Assembly (NCBI RefSeq): GCF_013408685.1
Contig: NZ_JACBZY010000001.1
Span: forward strand, 3,224,001-3,288,000
DNA: 64,000 nucleotides
Direction: 5' to 3'
DNA from: Schumannella luteola
GTDB lineage: Bacteria > Actinomycetota > Actinomycetes > Actinomycetales > Microbacteriaceae
Of this stretch, positions 15,904-24,449 are shown one piece after another (the stretch's first letter is position 1; every line of letters begins with the position of its first letter). A program made the translations under genes and the position numbers. Below the pieces are notes generated by a model that saw only the letters and a program-made list of their open reading frames with translations, was not told the DNA's origin and did no database searches.

Positions 15904-17328
15904 CTATTCCTTGCGGCTCGAACCCGAGCCCGAAGCCCCGCCCGATCCCGCCGCCACGGCCGCGACCTCGTCCTCATCGGTGAAGTCGTTCACCGCCGTG
16001 TGCGGATCGGCCCGAGCGAAGCGCGCCTCGTCGAAGGGCTTCGCCCCGTGCAGCACCTCGCGCACGCGCGCCGGGTCGATCTGCTTCGTCCAGGTGCCGA
16101 TGAGCAGGGTCGCGACCGCGTTGCCGGTGAAGTTGGTCAGCGCGCGCGCCTCCGACATGAACCGGTCGACGCCCACGATCACGCCGACGCCGTTGACGAG
16201 ATCGGGGCGGTACGTCTGCAGGCCGGCCGCGAGCGTCGCCAGCCCCGCGCCGGTCACGCCGGCGGCGCCCTTCGACGCGATGATCATGAACACCAGCAGG
16301 CCGATCTGCTCGGGGATCGCGAGCGGAGTGCCCATGGCGGTCGCGATGAACAGCGACGCCATCGTCAGGTAGATGGCCGTGCCATCCAGGTTGAAGGAGT
16401 ACCCGGTGGGCACGGTGATGCCGACCACCGATTTGCTCACCCCGACGTGCTCCATCTTCGCGATGAGGCGCGGCAGGGCCGCCTCCGACGACGAGGTCGC
16501 GACGATCAGCAGGTACTCGCGCGCCAGGTACTTCATGAGCAGGAAGATGTTGACCCGGGTGACGAGGAACAGCAGCCCGCCGAGGATCACGACGATGAAC
16601 AGGATGCAGGTCACGTAGAACGCGATCATCAGCGTCGCTAGCCCGAGCAGCGCGCCCGCCCCCGTGTTGCCGACGACGGCCGCGATCGCGCCGAAGGCGC
16701 CGACCGGGGCGAGCCACAGGATCATGTTGAGGATGCGGAAGACGAGCGTCTGGATCGAGCGGATCGCATCCAGGATGCCGGTGCCCTTGTCGCCCATCTT
16801 CTGCAGCGCGAAGCCGACCAGCAGCGCCACGAGCAGCGTCTGCAGGATGCTGCCCGACACGAGCGACGACACGAGCGTCGTCGGGATGATTCCGAGGATG
16901 AAGTCGCTCGTCGTCGTCGCCTCCTTCGCCGAGTCGTCGACCTTGTACTCAGCGGTGGAGAGGTCGAGGCCCTCACCCGGGTGGATGATGTTGCCGACGA
17001 CGAGGCCGATGCCGAGCGCGAAGGTCGACATCACGAGGAAGTAGACGACCGCGAGGCCGCCGACCTTGCCGACCGTCGCGGCCTTGGCGATGCTGCCGAC
17101 GCCGAGCACGATCGTGCAGAAGATGACCGGCGCGATCATCATCTTGATGAGGTTGACGAAGGCCTTGCCGATCGGCTCGAGGCCCTTCGCGAAATCGGGA
17201 GCGAGGATGCCGACGAGGGCTCCGGCGACGACCGCCACGATGACGGCGATGTAGAGCCAGTGGTTCTTCTCGATGCGGCGGAGGCCGCGGCGGGGTGCTC
17301 CGCTGGGGGACGATAGCGTCGTTGCCAT
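15904..17328 (-). CDS. C4-dicarboxylate:cation symporter, DctA/DAACS family
   Basis: Secondary importer for C4-dicarboxylates, 474 residues with about eight membrane helices plus two re-entrant loops. Family signatures are SSSEAALPRL (first hairpin loop), PTGYSFNLDGTAIY (cation/substrate helix) and GVDRFMSEARALTNFTGNAVAT. The C-terminus is a Gly/Ser-rich tail. It is divergent from a sensor kinase/response regulator pair of the DcuS/DcuR class across 126 nt, which makes dicarboxylate-responsive control likely. Glutamate/aspartate transport is possible, but the context favours dicarboxylates. Confidence 0.92.
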   Translation of the reverse strand: MATTLSSPSGAPRRGLRRIEKNHWLYIAVIVAVVAGALVGILAPDFAKGLEPIGKAFVNLIKMMIAPVIFCTIVLGVGSIAKAATVGKVGGLAVVYFLVMSTFALGIGLVVGNIIHPGEGLDLSTAEYKVDDSAKEATTTSDFILGIIPTTLVSSLVSGSILQTLLVALLVGFALQKMGDKGTGILDAIRSIQTLVFRILNMILWLAPVGAFGAIAAVVGNTGAGALLGLATLMIAFYVTCILFIVVILGGLLFLVTRVNIFLLMKYLAREYLLIVATSSSEAALPRLIAKMEHVGVSKSVVGITVPTGYSFNLDGTAIYLTMASLFIATAMGTPLAIPEQIGLLVFMIIASKGAAGVTGAGLATLAAGLQTYRPDLVNGVGVIVGVDRFMSEARALTNFTGNAVATLLIGTWTKQIDPARVREVLHGAKPFDEARFARADPHTAVNDFTDEDEVAAVAAGSGGASGSGSSRKE

Positions 17329-17454
17329 GTTCCGGTGATTCCCATCCGGCTGCGACGGCGTCGTCGCGGCCCTGGAGTGACAAGGTGATCGCCCCAGAGT
17401 GGCGACGCCGGGGATGCCGCGGAACTTGTGTTCATAACGGTTTCAGGAGCGACG

Positions 17455-19206
17455 ATGCCCGCAGCGCGCACGAGCGACGCCCGCCCGCCGCGGGCGATCA
17501 GCATCGCCGCGCGCGTGTTCTGGGTGCAGCTGGCGGCCGCGGTGCTCATCGCCGGAGCCCTGCTCGCGGTGCTGGCCGTCGACGCCCAGCGCTCCGCCGA
17601 GCGCGACGCTGCCGAGACCTCGCTGTCGGTCGCCCGCGCGGTCGCGGTCGACCCGCGAGTGCGCTCCGAGGTGGATGCGCCCGACGCGACCGCCCAGCTC
17701 GAGCCCTACGCGCTCGAGCTCGTCAGCGAGGCGGGCGTCGACTTCGTGACGATCATGACGCCCGACGGCATCCGCGTGACGCACCCGGATCAGAGCCAGA
17801 TCGGCAAGCCCTTCCAGGGCACCATCGGTCCCGCACTGCAGGGCCGCGAGCTGACCGAGACCTTCACCGGAACGCTCGGACCGTCGGTGCGCGCCGTCGT
17901 GCCGATCGAGCGCGACGGCGCCGTGGTCGGTCTCGTGTCGGCGGGCGTGACGACCACCAACGTCGGCGCGATCGTCGCCGGCCGCCTCCCCTTCGTGCTC
18001 GGCGTCGCGGCGGCGGTCGTGCTCGTCGGGGCGATCACGGCGCTCGTCGTGCAGCGCTCGCTGCGGCGGGTGACCGGGCGGATGGGACCGGCCGAGCTGC
18101 GGCGCATGGTCGGCTACTACGAGTCGGTGCTGCACTCCGTGCGCGAGGGCCTCGTGCTGAGCGACCGCGAGCACCGGGTCGTGCTCTACAACGACGAGGC
18201 CGCCGAGCTGCTCGGGCTGCCGCCGGCGGGCACGGTGACGCTGCCGGCGAGCGCCGCCGCGCTCGGCGTCGGCCCCGCGGTCGCGACGCTCATCGACGAG
18301 GGGCGCCGCGCGGTCGAGGAGACGCACCTCGACGGTGCGACCCTGCTGCTGGTGAATCAGGAGCCCGCCGAGCCGGCGCCCGACTCCCCCGCCGACGCCG
18401 GCGGCTCGGTCATGACGCTGCGCGATCAGAGCCGACTGCAGCAGCTGATCGGCGAGCTCGACTCGACCCGCGGCATGCGCGACGCGTTGCGGGCGCAGGC
18501 GCACGAGCACGCGAACACGGTGCACACGCTCGTCGCGCTGCTCGAGCTCGGGCGAATCGAGCAGGCGATCGAGCTGGCATCGGAGTCGACGCGCACGAGC
18601 CAGGAGCTGGCTGACCGGATGCTCGCGACCGTCGATCATCCGGTGCTCGGCGCGCTGCTGCTCGGCAAGACCGCGCAGGCGAACGAGCGCGGCGTCGAGC
18701 TGACCGTGACGGCCGAACCGGGCGCGGTTCCCCCGCTTGGCGCGTCGGCGCTCGTGTCCGTCGTCGGCAACCTCGTCGACAACGCGATCGACGCGGCGCT
18801 CACCGCGGAGGCTCCGCGCACGGTCGCGGTCGTGCTGCGGCGGGCCGAGGCGGGGTCGGACGCGGCTGGCCGATCAGCTGTCGGCGTGGGCGACGCCGTC
18901 GAGCTGCGCGTCATCGACAGCGGCCGCGGCATCCCGGCCGATCGCGTCGCCGCGGTCTTCGACCTCGGGGTGACGAGCAAGTCCGACCCGGGTGGAGCGC
19001 ATGGCAACGGGCTCGCGGTCGCGCGGGCCGCGACCCAGGCGGCCGGGGGCGAGCTGCGCTTCGAGACGGATGCCGGCGGCGCGACGATCGCCCCCACGAC
19101 GGCGATCGCGAGGTTCCCCGACGCGGCGCGCGGCGCATCCAGCCCAGCCGCCGGCGGTGCATCCGGCACAGCGCACCCGGAATCCACGGCAGGATCGACC
19201 GCATGA
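17455..19206 (+). CDS. sensor histidine kinase, DcuS/CitA type
   Basis: 583 residues. Membrane segment 1 is at about residues 24-44, then a periplasmic sCache-like sensor (FVTIMTPDGIRVTHPDQSQIGKPF), membrane segment 2 at about 175-200, a cytosolic PAS domain (GLVLSDREHRVVLYNDEA), a SpoB-type dimerisation helix with the phospho-acceptor His350 (RAQAHEHANTVHTL), and an HATPase domain (NLVDNAIDAA; DSGRGIP; GNGLAVARA). The ATG at 17455 has CAGGAG; the ORF is open nine codons further up. The stop overlaps the regulator start as ATGA. It probably senses the dicarboxylate handled by the divergent symporter. Confidence 0.92.
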   Translation: MPAARTSDARPPRAISIAARVFWVQLAAAVLIAGALLAVLAVDAQRSAERDAAETSLSVARAVAVDPRVRSEVDAPDATAQLEPYALELVSEAGVDFVTIMTPDGIRVTHPDQSQIGKPFQGTIGPALQGRELTETFTGTLGPSVRAVVPIERDGAVVGLVSAGVTTTNVGAIVAGRLPFVLGVAAAVVLVGAITALVVQRSLRRVTGRMGPAELRRMVGYYESVLHSVREGLVLSDREHRVVLYNDEAAELLGLPPAGTVTLPASAAALGVGPAVATLIDEGRRAVEETHLDGATLLLVNQEPAEPAPDSPADAGGSVMTLRDQSRLQQLIGELDSTRGMRDALRAQAHEHANTVHTLVALLELGRIEQAIELASESTRTSQELADRMLATVDHPVLGALLLGKTAQANERGVELTVTAEPGAVPPLGASALVSVVGNLVDNAIDAALTAEAPRTVAVVLRRAEAGSDAAGRSAVGVGDAVELRVIDSGRGIPADRVAAVFDLGVTSKSDPGGAHGNGLAVARAATQAAGGELRFETDAGGATIAPTTAIARFPDAARGASSPAAGGASGTAHPESTAGSTA

Positions 19207-19907
19207 TCCGCGTGCTCGTGGTCGATGACGACCTGCTCGCCGCCGAGGCGCACGCCGCCTACGTCGGCCGGGTCGACGGCTTCGAGGTCGTCGCCGTGGC
19301 GCACAGCGCCGGCGAGGCGCACGCCGCGCTCACGACCGTGCATCCCGGCGCGATCGATCTGGTGCTGCTCGACCTGACCCTGCCCGACGGGCACGGCCTC
19401 GAACTGGCTCGACGACTGCGCGCCGAGCGCGTCGGCGTCGACATCATGGCCATCACGGCGGTACGTGATCTCGAGGCCGTGCAGACGGCCGTGTCGGTCG
19501 GCGTGACGCAGTATCTGATCAAGCCCTTCGGCTTCCCGGCGCTGCGCGAACGGCTCGAGCAGTACCGGGCGTTCCGCGACGGCCTGGCGGGCGGCGATGC
19601 GGCGACGTCGCAGGGCGAGGTGGATGCGCTGCTCGCGCACCTGCGCCCAGCCCACGCCGCGCCGCTGCCGAAGGGGCTCACCGCGACGACGCTCGACGCC
19701 GTCAGCCAGTCGCTGCGCCACGCGACCGAGCCGAGGTCGGCGAGCGAGACGGCCGCCGAGCTCGAGCTCTCCCGAGTCACCGCGCGACGCTACCTCGAGC
19801 ACCTGGCCGAGCTCGGGCTCGCCCGGCGCTCGCAGCGCTACGGCACCCCGGGGCGCCCGGAGGTGGCCTACGCGTGGAGCGGCGCCGCCGCCGTGCCCCG
19901 TGGCTGA
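19203..19907 (+). CDS. response regulator, DcuR/CitB type
   Basis: 234 residues. The receiver domain has the acidic pair Asp8/Asp9, the phospho-acceptor Asp57 (VLLDLTLPDGHG), and the conserved Lys in YLIKPFGF. The C-terminal domain is a winged helix-turn-helix of the CitB/DcuR kind (SASETAAELELSRVTARRYLEHL). The start codon overlaps the kinase stop (ATGA), so the two are co-translated. The likely target is the symporter promoter in the divergent gap at 17329-17454; I could not pick out a convincing binding site there. Confidence 0.93.
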   Translation: MIRVLVVDDDLLAAEAHAAYVGRVDGFEVVAVAHSAGEAHAALTTVHPGAIDLVLLDLTLPDGHGLELARRLRAERVGVDIMAITAVRDLEAVQTAVSVGVTQYLIKPFGFPALRERLEQYRAFRDGLAGGDAATSQGEVDALLAHLRPAHAAPLPKGLTATTLDAVSQSLRHATEPRSASETAAELELSRVTARRYLEHLAELGLARRSQRYGTPGRPEVAYAWSGAAAVPRG

Positions 19908-19964
19908 TGCGGGGTGCGGCGACGGCGCCGGGTCGATCGGTCCGTCGATCGGTCGCGAGCGGAC

Positions 19965-20501
19965 TCAGCTGCTGATCTTCGAGCCGTCCGGGCCGAGAAC
20001 CCACCAGACTCCGCCGACGCCCTGGCCGGTCGTGTCGCCGGCGGCCTTGTCGGCCGCGTAGTAGTAGAGCGGCCAGCCGTCGAGGGTGAGCTGCTTCTCG
20101 CCGTCGGTTCCGGTGATGGTGCCGATCTTGCCGGTCACGCCATCCACCTTCGGGCTGTCGGAGTCGGCGTGCACGGCGGGCCACGCGGTCGCGCACTGGC
20201 CCGAGCAGGCGGAGCTCGTGGCGTTCTGCGTGTCCTTGTCGAACATGTAGACGGTCATCTTCTTGCCGTCGACGACGATCGTGCCGAGGTCGCTGTCGGC
20301 CGTGGTGAGGGCCGCGGCGCTCGCGTCGCCGGAACCGGAATCCCCTGAGCTGTCGTCGGCGGGCGCCGAGCTGCTGTCGCCCGAGCTGGTGTCGCCCGAG
20401 CCGGCCGGTGCGGAGGTGCAGCCCGCGAGCGCGAACAGGGTGATCGCCGCCGCTGCGAGCGGGACGAGGGTGAGTCGGGAACGGTGGATCCGGGTGCGCA
20501 T
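19965..20501 (-). CDS. secreted-repeat lipoprotein (Lipoprotein_15/COG4315 type)
   Basis: 178-residue lipoprotein. The signal peptide ends in the lipobox FALAGCTS and is followed by a Ser/Gly/Asp-rich linker of about 45 residues. The globular part carries the family repeats VVDGKKMTVYMFDKDT, SACSGQCATAWPAV and TLDGWPLYYYAADKAAGDTTGQG, ending in VWWVLGPDG. The biochemical function of the family is unknown. The ATG at 20499-20501 has GAAAGG upstream. An ECF-type promoter (TGAACC-N16-CGTCTAC) about 45 nt upstream matches those of the adjacent sigma gene and the DUF2231 gene. Confidence 0.9.
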   Translation of the reverse strand: MRTRIHRSRLTLVPLAAAAITLFALAGCTSAPAGSGDTSSGDSSSAPADDSSGDSGSGDASAAALTTADSDLGTIVVDGKKMTVYMFDKDTQNATSSACSGQCATAWPAVHADSDSPKVDGVTGKIGTITGTDGEKQLTLDGWPLYYYAADKAAGDTTGQGVGGVWWVLGPDGSKISS

Positions 20502-20549
20502 CGTCGACGCCTTTCGTGAACCGGTGAGCCGCGGATGCGGTCTCATGAG

Positions 20550-20578
20550 GTAGACGAGATGGACGCCCGAAAGGTTCA
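20550..20578 (-). promoter_or_regulatory. ECF sigma promoter of the repeat lipoprotein
   Basis: On the minus strand TGAACC (20573-20578) is followed after exactly 16 nt by CGTCTAC (20550-20556). Same spacing and -35 as the promoters at 21849-21877 and 21972-21999. Confidence 0.75.
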
Positions 20579-20580
20579 GG

Positions 20581-21330
20581 TCAGCTCGGGTCGGCGCCGA
20601 GCAGCTCCTCGCCGGAGGGCAGCGCGCGCACCTCGACGCGCGCGATCTCATCGCGGGCGAGGGCGGTGGCGGCGGTCAGCTTCACGTCGCTGCGGCTCGT
20701 GACCTTCCAGGTCGAGACCTGGCTCTCCTCGCCGTCCCGGTCGACGACATAGAGGCCGTAGACCCAGCCGTCCTTCGGCGGGGCCGCGGCGTTCGGACCG
20801 TAGGCGCAGTCCATGTCGATGCGGGTGCCCCAGCCGACGCTCGTGAGCCGCACGTCCGCGCTGAGCGCGGTGGTCGGCAGAGTCCGTTCGAGCGCGATCG
20901 GGGCGGATGCCGGCGGAGCTCCCATCTGGGTGACGGCGAGCGGCACGGTGACGAGCAGGGCGACGGCGGCGGCCGCGGCCAGCACGAGTCCGACGCGGCG
21001 GCGACGTCGACGCCGGTCGCGGGCGACGACGAGCGAGAGCAGGTCGGCGGGCGGGCCGTCGGTCGTGGATGCGGCGGGAACTCGGGATGACGCGGGCGCG
21101 CGCGCCGGCACGGGCGCGTCATCGGCCTCGCGCCCGATCGACTCCGCCTGCTCGGCGGTCAGCCGCGACAGCAGCCCCGGCATGGGCGCGAGCTCGGCGA
21201 CCGCGGCACGGCAGCGTTCGCAGGTCTCGACGTGCGCCTCGTACTCGCGGCGCTCGCTCGGCGACAGAGCACCGAGCACGTAGCTCGCATCCCACTGGGC
21301 GAAGCGCTCGTGATCGCTCGGGTCGGTCAT
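20581..21330 (-). CDS. zinc anti-sigma factor (RskA-like)
   Basis: 249 residues. The cytosolic N-terminus has the zinc-associated anti-sigma motif H-x3-C-x2-C (AHVETCERC) plus an ASYVLGALSPSERREYE stretch; one membrane helix follows (VGLVLAAAAAVALLVTV) and the C-terminus is an extracytoplasmic RskA-type domain. It starts at the ATG at 21328-21330, overlapping the sigma stop as ATGA, so sigma and anti-sigma are made in equal amounts. It should hold the ECF sigma at the membrane until a signal triggers release. The longer frame into the sigma gene is not coding. Confidence 0.93.
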   Translation of the reverse strand: MTDPSDHERFAQWDASYVLGALSPSERREYEAHVETCERCRAAVAELAPMPGLLSRLTAEQAESIGREADDAPVPARAPASSRVPAASTTDGPPADLLSLVVARDRRRRRRRVGLVLAAAAAVALLVTVPLAVTQMGAPPASAPIALERTLPTTALSADVRLTSVGWGTRIDMDCAYGPNAAAPPKDGWVYGLYVVDRDGEESQVSTWKVTSRSDVKLTAATALARDEIARVEVRALPSGEELLGADPS

Positions 21331-21833
21331 CGGGTCACTCCCCTCTCCTGCAGTGCGAGCCTCAACGCTCGCAGTCCATAGTGCAGCCGCGACTTGACCG
21401 TGCCCTCGGGGATGTCGAGCTCGCGAGCGACCTCGGCGATGCCGCGACCGCCGAAGTAGGCGTGCACGACGACGCTGCGGTGCTCGGTGCTCAGCGTCGC
21501 GAGCGCCTCGGCGACGAGCAGCGACTCGAACAGCTGGTCGGTGCGGTCGGGTTCCCCGCGCTCGGGCGGCTCGTCGACGGCGAGCTCGTGCCGCTGACGG
21601 GCGCTGCGCGCGTTGTCGATGACGAGGTTGCGGGCGACCGTCATCATCCAGCTGCGGGTGCTGTCGACCTCCTGCTCGAGGATGCGCTTGCTGCGCCAGG
21701 CGCGCAGCAGCGTCTCCTGCACGATGTCGTCGGCGCCGGCGCGGTCGCCCGTGAGGTGCACGACGTAGCGCCACACGACGGCCGCGTGGGCGTCGTGCAG
21801 CTCGCGCAGCCTCGTGGCGTCGTCGACGGTCAT
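21327..21833 (-). CDS. ECF RNA polymerase sigma factor (SigK-like)
   Basis: 168 residues with region 2 (DDIVQETLLRAWRSKR, WMMTVARNLVIDNAR) and region 4 (LSTEHRSVVVHAYFGGRGIAEVARELDIPEGTVKSRLHYGLRAL). The true start is the ATG at 21831-21833 with GGAGG upstream; the upstream open frame covers its own promoter. It heads a two-gene operon with its anti-sigma. TGAACC-N16-CGTTGAC lies upstream, and the same promoter precedes a lipoprotein and a DUF2231 gene, so it very likely regulates itself and its flanks. Confidence 0.94.
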   Translation of the reverse strand: MTVDDATRLRELHDAHAAVVWRYVVHLTGDRAGADDIVQETLLRAWRSKRILEQEVDSTRSWMMTVARNLVIDNARSARQRHELAVDEPPERGEPDRTDQLFESLLVAEALATLSTEHRSVVVHAYFGGRGIAEVARELDIPEGTVKSRLHYGLRALRLALQERGVTR

Positions 21834-21848
21834 GGCACCTCCATCCTG

Positions 21849-21877
21849 GTCAACGGGATAGCACGCCGGGCGGTTCA
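21849..21877 (-). promoter_or_regulatory. autoregulatory ECF promoter of the sigma/anti-sigma operon
   Basis: Minus strand: TGAACC (21872-21877), 16-nt spacer, CGTTGAC (21849-21855), about 15 nt before the sigma ATG. Confidence 0.78.
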
Positions 21878-21971
21878 CCGCGCTGATGAATCCGAGTCGC
21901 CCCCGTTCGGGGCACACGAGCTCCGGCGAGCTGTATCGGGCTGTGGCGAGCTCGGGCGGGTTCGGGCGGGT

Positions 21972-21999
21972 TGAACCGCGTCGCGCCCTCTCTCGTTTC
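21972..21999 (+). promoter_or_regulatory. ECF promoter of the DUF2231 gene
   Basis: TGAACC (21972-21977), 16-nt spacer, CGTTTC (21994-21999). The -10 element ends 6 nt before the ATG, so the transcript should be leaderless. Confidence 0.75.
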
Positions 22000-22005
22000 T
22001 CCCAC

Positions 22006-22572
22006 ATGGACGGATTCCAGATCGGCGGCCTCCCGCTGCATCCCCTGCTCGTTCACGGCGTCGTCGTGCTGCTGCCGCTCACGGCGCTCGCCCTGATCCT
22101 CGGCGCGGTCTGGCCCGCGGCCCGGCGACGACTCGGCATCGTGACGCCGCTCGCCGCGCTCGTGGTGCTCGTGCTGGTGCCGATCACGGTGCAGGCCGGC
22201 GAAGCGCTCGAGGCCGCGGTCGGCGGCGGCGATGCGGTCGAGAAGCACGCGGCGCTCGGCATGACGCTGCTGCCGTGGGCGATCGGCCTGTTCGTGGTCG
22301 CGCTCGTGCAGTGGCTGTGGTTCCGCTTCGCGCGGCCGCGGTTCGTGTCGGACGGCGTGGGTGCGCGAGCTCCCGGCGTGGTTCAGACCCGCGTTCCGGC
22401 CAGTGTTCAGGCCGGTGTTCCGGCCGGTGTTCCGGCCGGTGTTCCGGCTGGTGTACGGATCGTCGGTGTCGGGCTCGCCGTCGTGGCGATCGCGATCTCG
22501 GTCGGAGCCGTCGCGACGGTCATCCTCATCGGCGACTCGGGCGCGCGTGCCGTCTGGGGCTCGCTCGGCTGA
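22006..22572 (+). CDS. DUF2231 membrane protein
   Basis: 188 residues, four predicted membrane helices. The N-terminal GLPLHPLLVHGVVVLLPLTA with its conserved histidines identifies DUF2231 (predicted membrane protein, function unknown; some relatives are thought to bind haem). Residues ~125-150 are a hydrophilic linker containing AGVP repeats encoded by 12-bp direct repeats. The ATG at 22006 has no Shine-Dalgarno and lies 6 nt after an ECF -10 element, so it probably belongs to the neighbouring ECF sigma regulon. The frame is open further upstream but that part is promoter. Confidence 0.85.
   Translation: MDGFQIGGLPLHPLLVHGVVVLLPLTALALILGAVWPAARRRLGIVTPLAALVVLVLVPITVQAGEALEAAVGGGDAVEKHAALGMTLLPWAIGLFVVALVQWLWFRFARPRFVSDGVGARAPGVVQTRVPASVQAGVPAGVPAGVPAGVRIVGVGLAVVAIAISVGAVATVILIGDSGARAVWGSLG
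22381..22456 (+). repeat. 12-bp direct repeats inside the DUF2231 gene
   Basis: GCCGGTGTTCCG-type units repeat three to four times with degenerate flanking copies, encoding AGVP units. The unit is a multiple of three, so changes in number keep frame. The GGT/GTT codons are unlike the strongly GC-ending codons around them. Confidence 0.85.
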
Positions 22573-22657
22573 CGCCGGCCCGATGCGCGATCGCCACACC
22601 GCGGCGCCGTCGAGCAACGATGTGAAGCCGCTGATCTCGCGATCGCCGAGCACCCAC

Positions 22658-24163
22658 TCAGAAGGGCGCGAGGTCGGAGTCGAGCTGCTCGATCGCCTCG
22701 TCAGACACCACAGACGCCACCAGCCGACGCGGCGACGTGGCACACGGGTCCGGCGGATCCTGTGAAGCGGACGGCTCGGGTGGTTCGGGTGGTTCGTCCA
22801 GGCCAGGTGGGCGGACCCGAGCAAAATGGCGAATCGGGGCTCCGACTGGCACGAAGGCGACGGGTGGGGCGGGTGCGTCTTCGCGGTAGGTGCGGCCCAT
22901 CGGGGAGGTCCATTCCAGGACCCCGCCTGGGTGCTGTTCCACTCGCCAGGGAGTGAACTGCTTCATCGAGTGGTGGCGCTGGCACAGATGGGCGAGGTTG
23001 CCGAGCGCCGTCGCGCCGCCGAGGGCGGCGTCGATCGTGTGGTCGAGTTCGCAGCGGATCGCCGCTTGCCGACATCCGGGGAAGCGACAGTGCAGGTCGC
23101 GGGCGCGCAGGTGACGTCTCTGCTCGAGGCTCGGCCGGTATCTGTCGACCGCGACCGTGGTGCCGTCGACGGGATCGGTGAGCAGGCGCGTCCACGACGA
23201 GGTGTCGCCGGCGAGATAGCGGGCGGTACCGGCGTCGATCGGCGAGCGTCCGACCAGGTCGGCCGGGTTCTCGTCATCGCCGAGCAGGCTCAACGCGGAG
23301 ACGGTCACCTGCACCTGAGCGCGGATCGCGCCCAAGGCGCCCGGCCTGTCGCTGTGCGCGGTCGCGTCGAGCGCCGGGGCACCGGCGAGGAGCAGATCGG
23401 CGAACACGTCCGCGCGGATCTGATCGGCCGTGCGACGGTCAGCCTCCTCCGCGGTCGTCGCGGGATCGTTCGCGTCCCGCACGGCGTGAGCCATCCGCGT
23501 CAGCCGATCCAGGATGCCGTCGCCGATCACCGTCGGAACGGTCGCGATCACGTCGCACATCCCATCCCGGCCCGGGATCAGACGCACCGCCCGCTGCCGC
23601 GCGGCCTCGTCGTGGCGTTCCGTGAGGGTGCGCTCGTTGAGCTTCTCGGCGTAGATCTCCAGGCCGGCACGCACCCGGTTCGGGGTATCGAGAAGGCTGC
23701 GTTCGATCGCCTCCCGCTCGAACTCCGCACGCCGATCGAGCGGGACGACACGGCCGGCGTCGACGATCACCGTGACGTGGCCTCGGGTGATGTAGGCGTG
23801 CTCCCACGCCGACAGGGCCGCGGGGTAGAACTCGACGATCTCCCGCGCTTCGCCGATGCGGCGCTGCACAGTCCTGTCCGGGGAGCGCAGCACCCCGCCG
23901 ATCTCCGCCGAGATCGACCGGAGGGCCATGTCGTGCGCGCGCACGTTCGCCGAAGCCCCGGCGGCTTGGGCTTCCGCGAGCTGGCCGGCGCGGGCGAGCA
24001 TTCGCACCTCAGCCACCTGCCCTGCCGTCAACAGAGCCAGGGCCGACTCCGCCTCACCCACCAGGTCAGTCAGCGTCGGCAGAACCCCGACGGCACCGCC
24101 GACGCCACCCTCAGCGACCGGCGCAGCGCCGTCGTTCCCGGGTGTCGTCGTGGCCTTCTCCAT
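22658..24163 (-). CDS. DUF222/HNH endonuclease-domain protein (13E12 family)
   Basis: 501 residues. A long helical DUF222 region (about 30-330) precedes a C-terminal HNH nuclease module: HCRFPGC, CELDHTIDAALGG, LGNLAHLCQRHHSMK, with the DH and HH histidines of the beta-beta-alpha metal fold. The tail is Pro/Glu-rich. This family (REP13E12-like) is often multicopy in actinobacterial genomes; its role is unknown and it is sometimes tied to mobile DNA. No terminal repeats or transposase are visible. The start ATG is followed by a low-complexity N-terminus. Confidence 0.9.
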   Translation of the reverse strand: MEKATTTPGNDGAAPVAEGGVGGAVGVLPTLTDLVGEAESALALLTAGQVAEVRMLARAGQLAEAQAAGASANVRAHDMALRSISAEIGGVLRSPDRTVQRRIGEAREIVEFYPAALSAWEHAYITRGHVTVIVDAGRVVPLDRRAEFEREAIERSLLDTPNRVRAGLEIYAEKLNERTLTERHDEAARQRAVRLIPGRDGMCDVIATVPTVIGDGILDRLTRMAHAVRDANDPATTAEEADRRTADQIRADVFADLLLAGAPALDATAHSDRPGALGAIRAQVQVTVSALSLLGDDENPADLVGRSPIDAGTARYLAGDTSSWTRLLTDPVDGTTVAVDRYRPSLEQRRHLRARDLHCRFPGCRQAAIRCELDHTIDAALGGATALGNLAHLCQRHHSMKQFTPWRVEQHPGGVLEWTSPMGRTYREDAPAPPVAFVPVGAPIRHFARVRPPGLDEPPEPPEPSASQDPPDPCATSPRRLVASVVSDEAIEQLDSDLAPF

Positions 24164-24449
24164 ACCTGCACTGTGACAGCCACCACCGACATCCGCCGGA
24201 ACATGCCCGCGAATCAGAACCGCAGATCAGATGCACATTCCACCGACATGTGCGTGGCGAGGCAGACACCCTCCCGCGCACGGGCGCACGCCGGGCGACC
24301 CGCGCCGACCGACCCGGCGCGCGACGCCCAGCGTTGATCTCGACGGTCCCTGCCAGAGCCCCGAGCTCTCGAGCCGCCGCGTCTGCCCGAGCGGCCGCTA
24401 CTGTGACCAGCATCGGGCCCGCAGAGCACATCGGACGGACGGAGCGGTC

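Noticed and set aside
21834-22007. Longer sigma-factor start (58 extra residues)
   Set aside because: That stretch contains the ECF promoter, and the ATG at 21831-21833 has a good GGAGG site.
22381-22456. Possible CRISPR array
   Set aside because: The units are 12 bp, contiguous, in frame and encode AGVP; there are no spacers and no cas genes in the window.
22658-24163. Mobile element around the DUF222/HNH gene
   Set aside because: I found no terminal inverted repeats, target duplication, integrase or composition change; the protein family alone is not enough.
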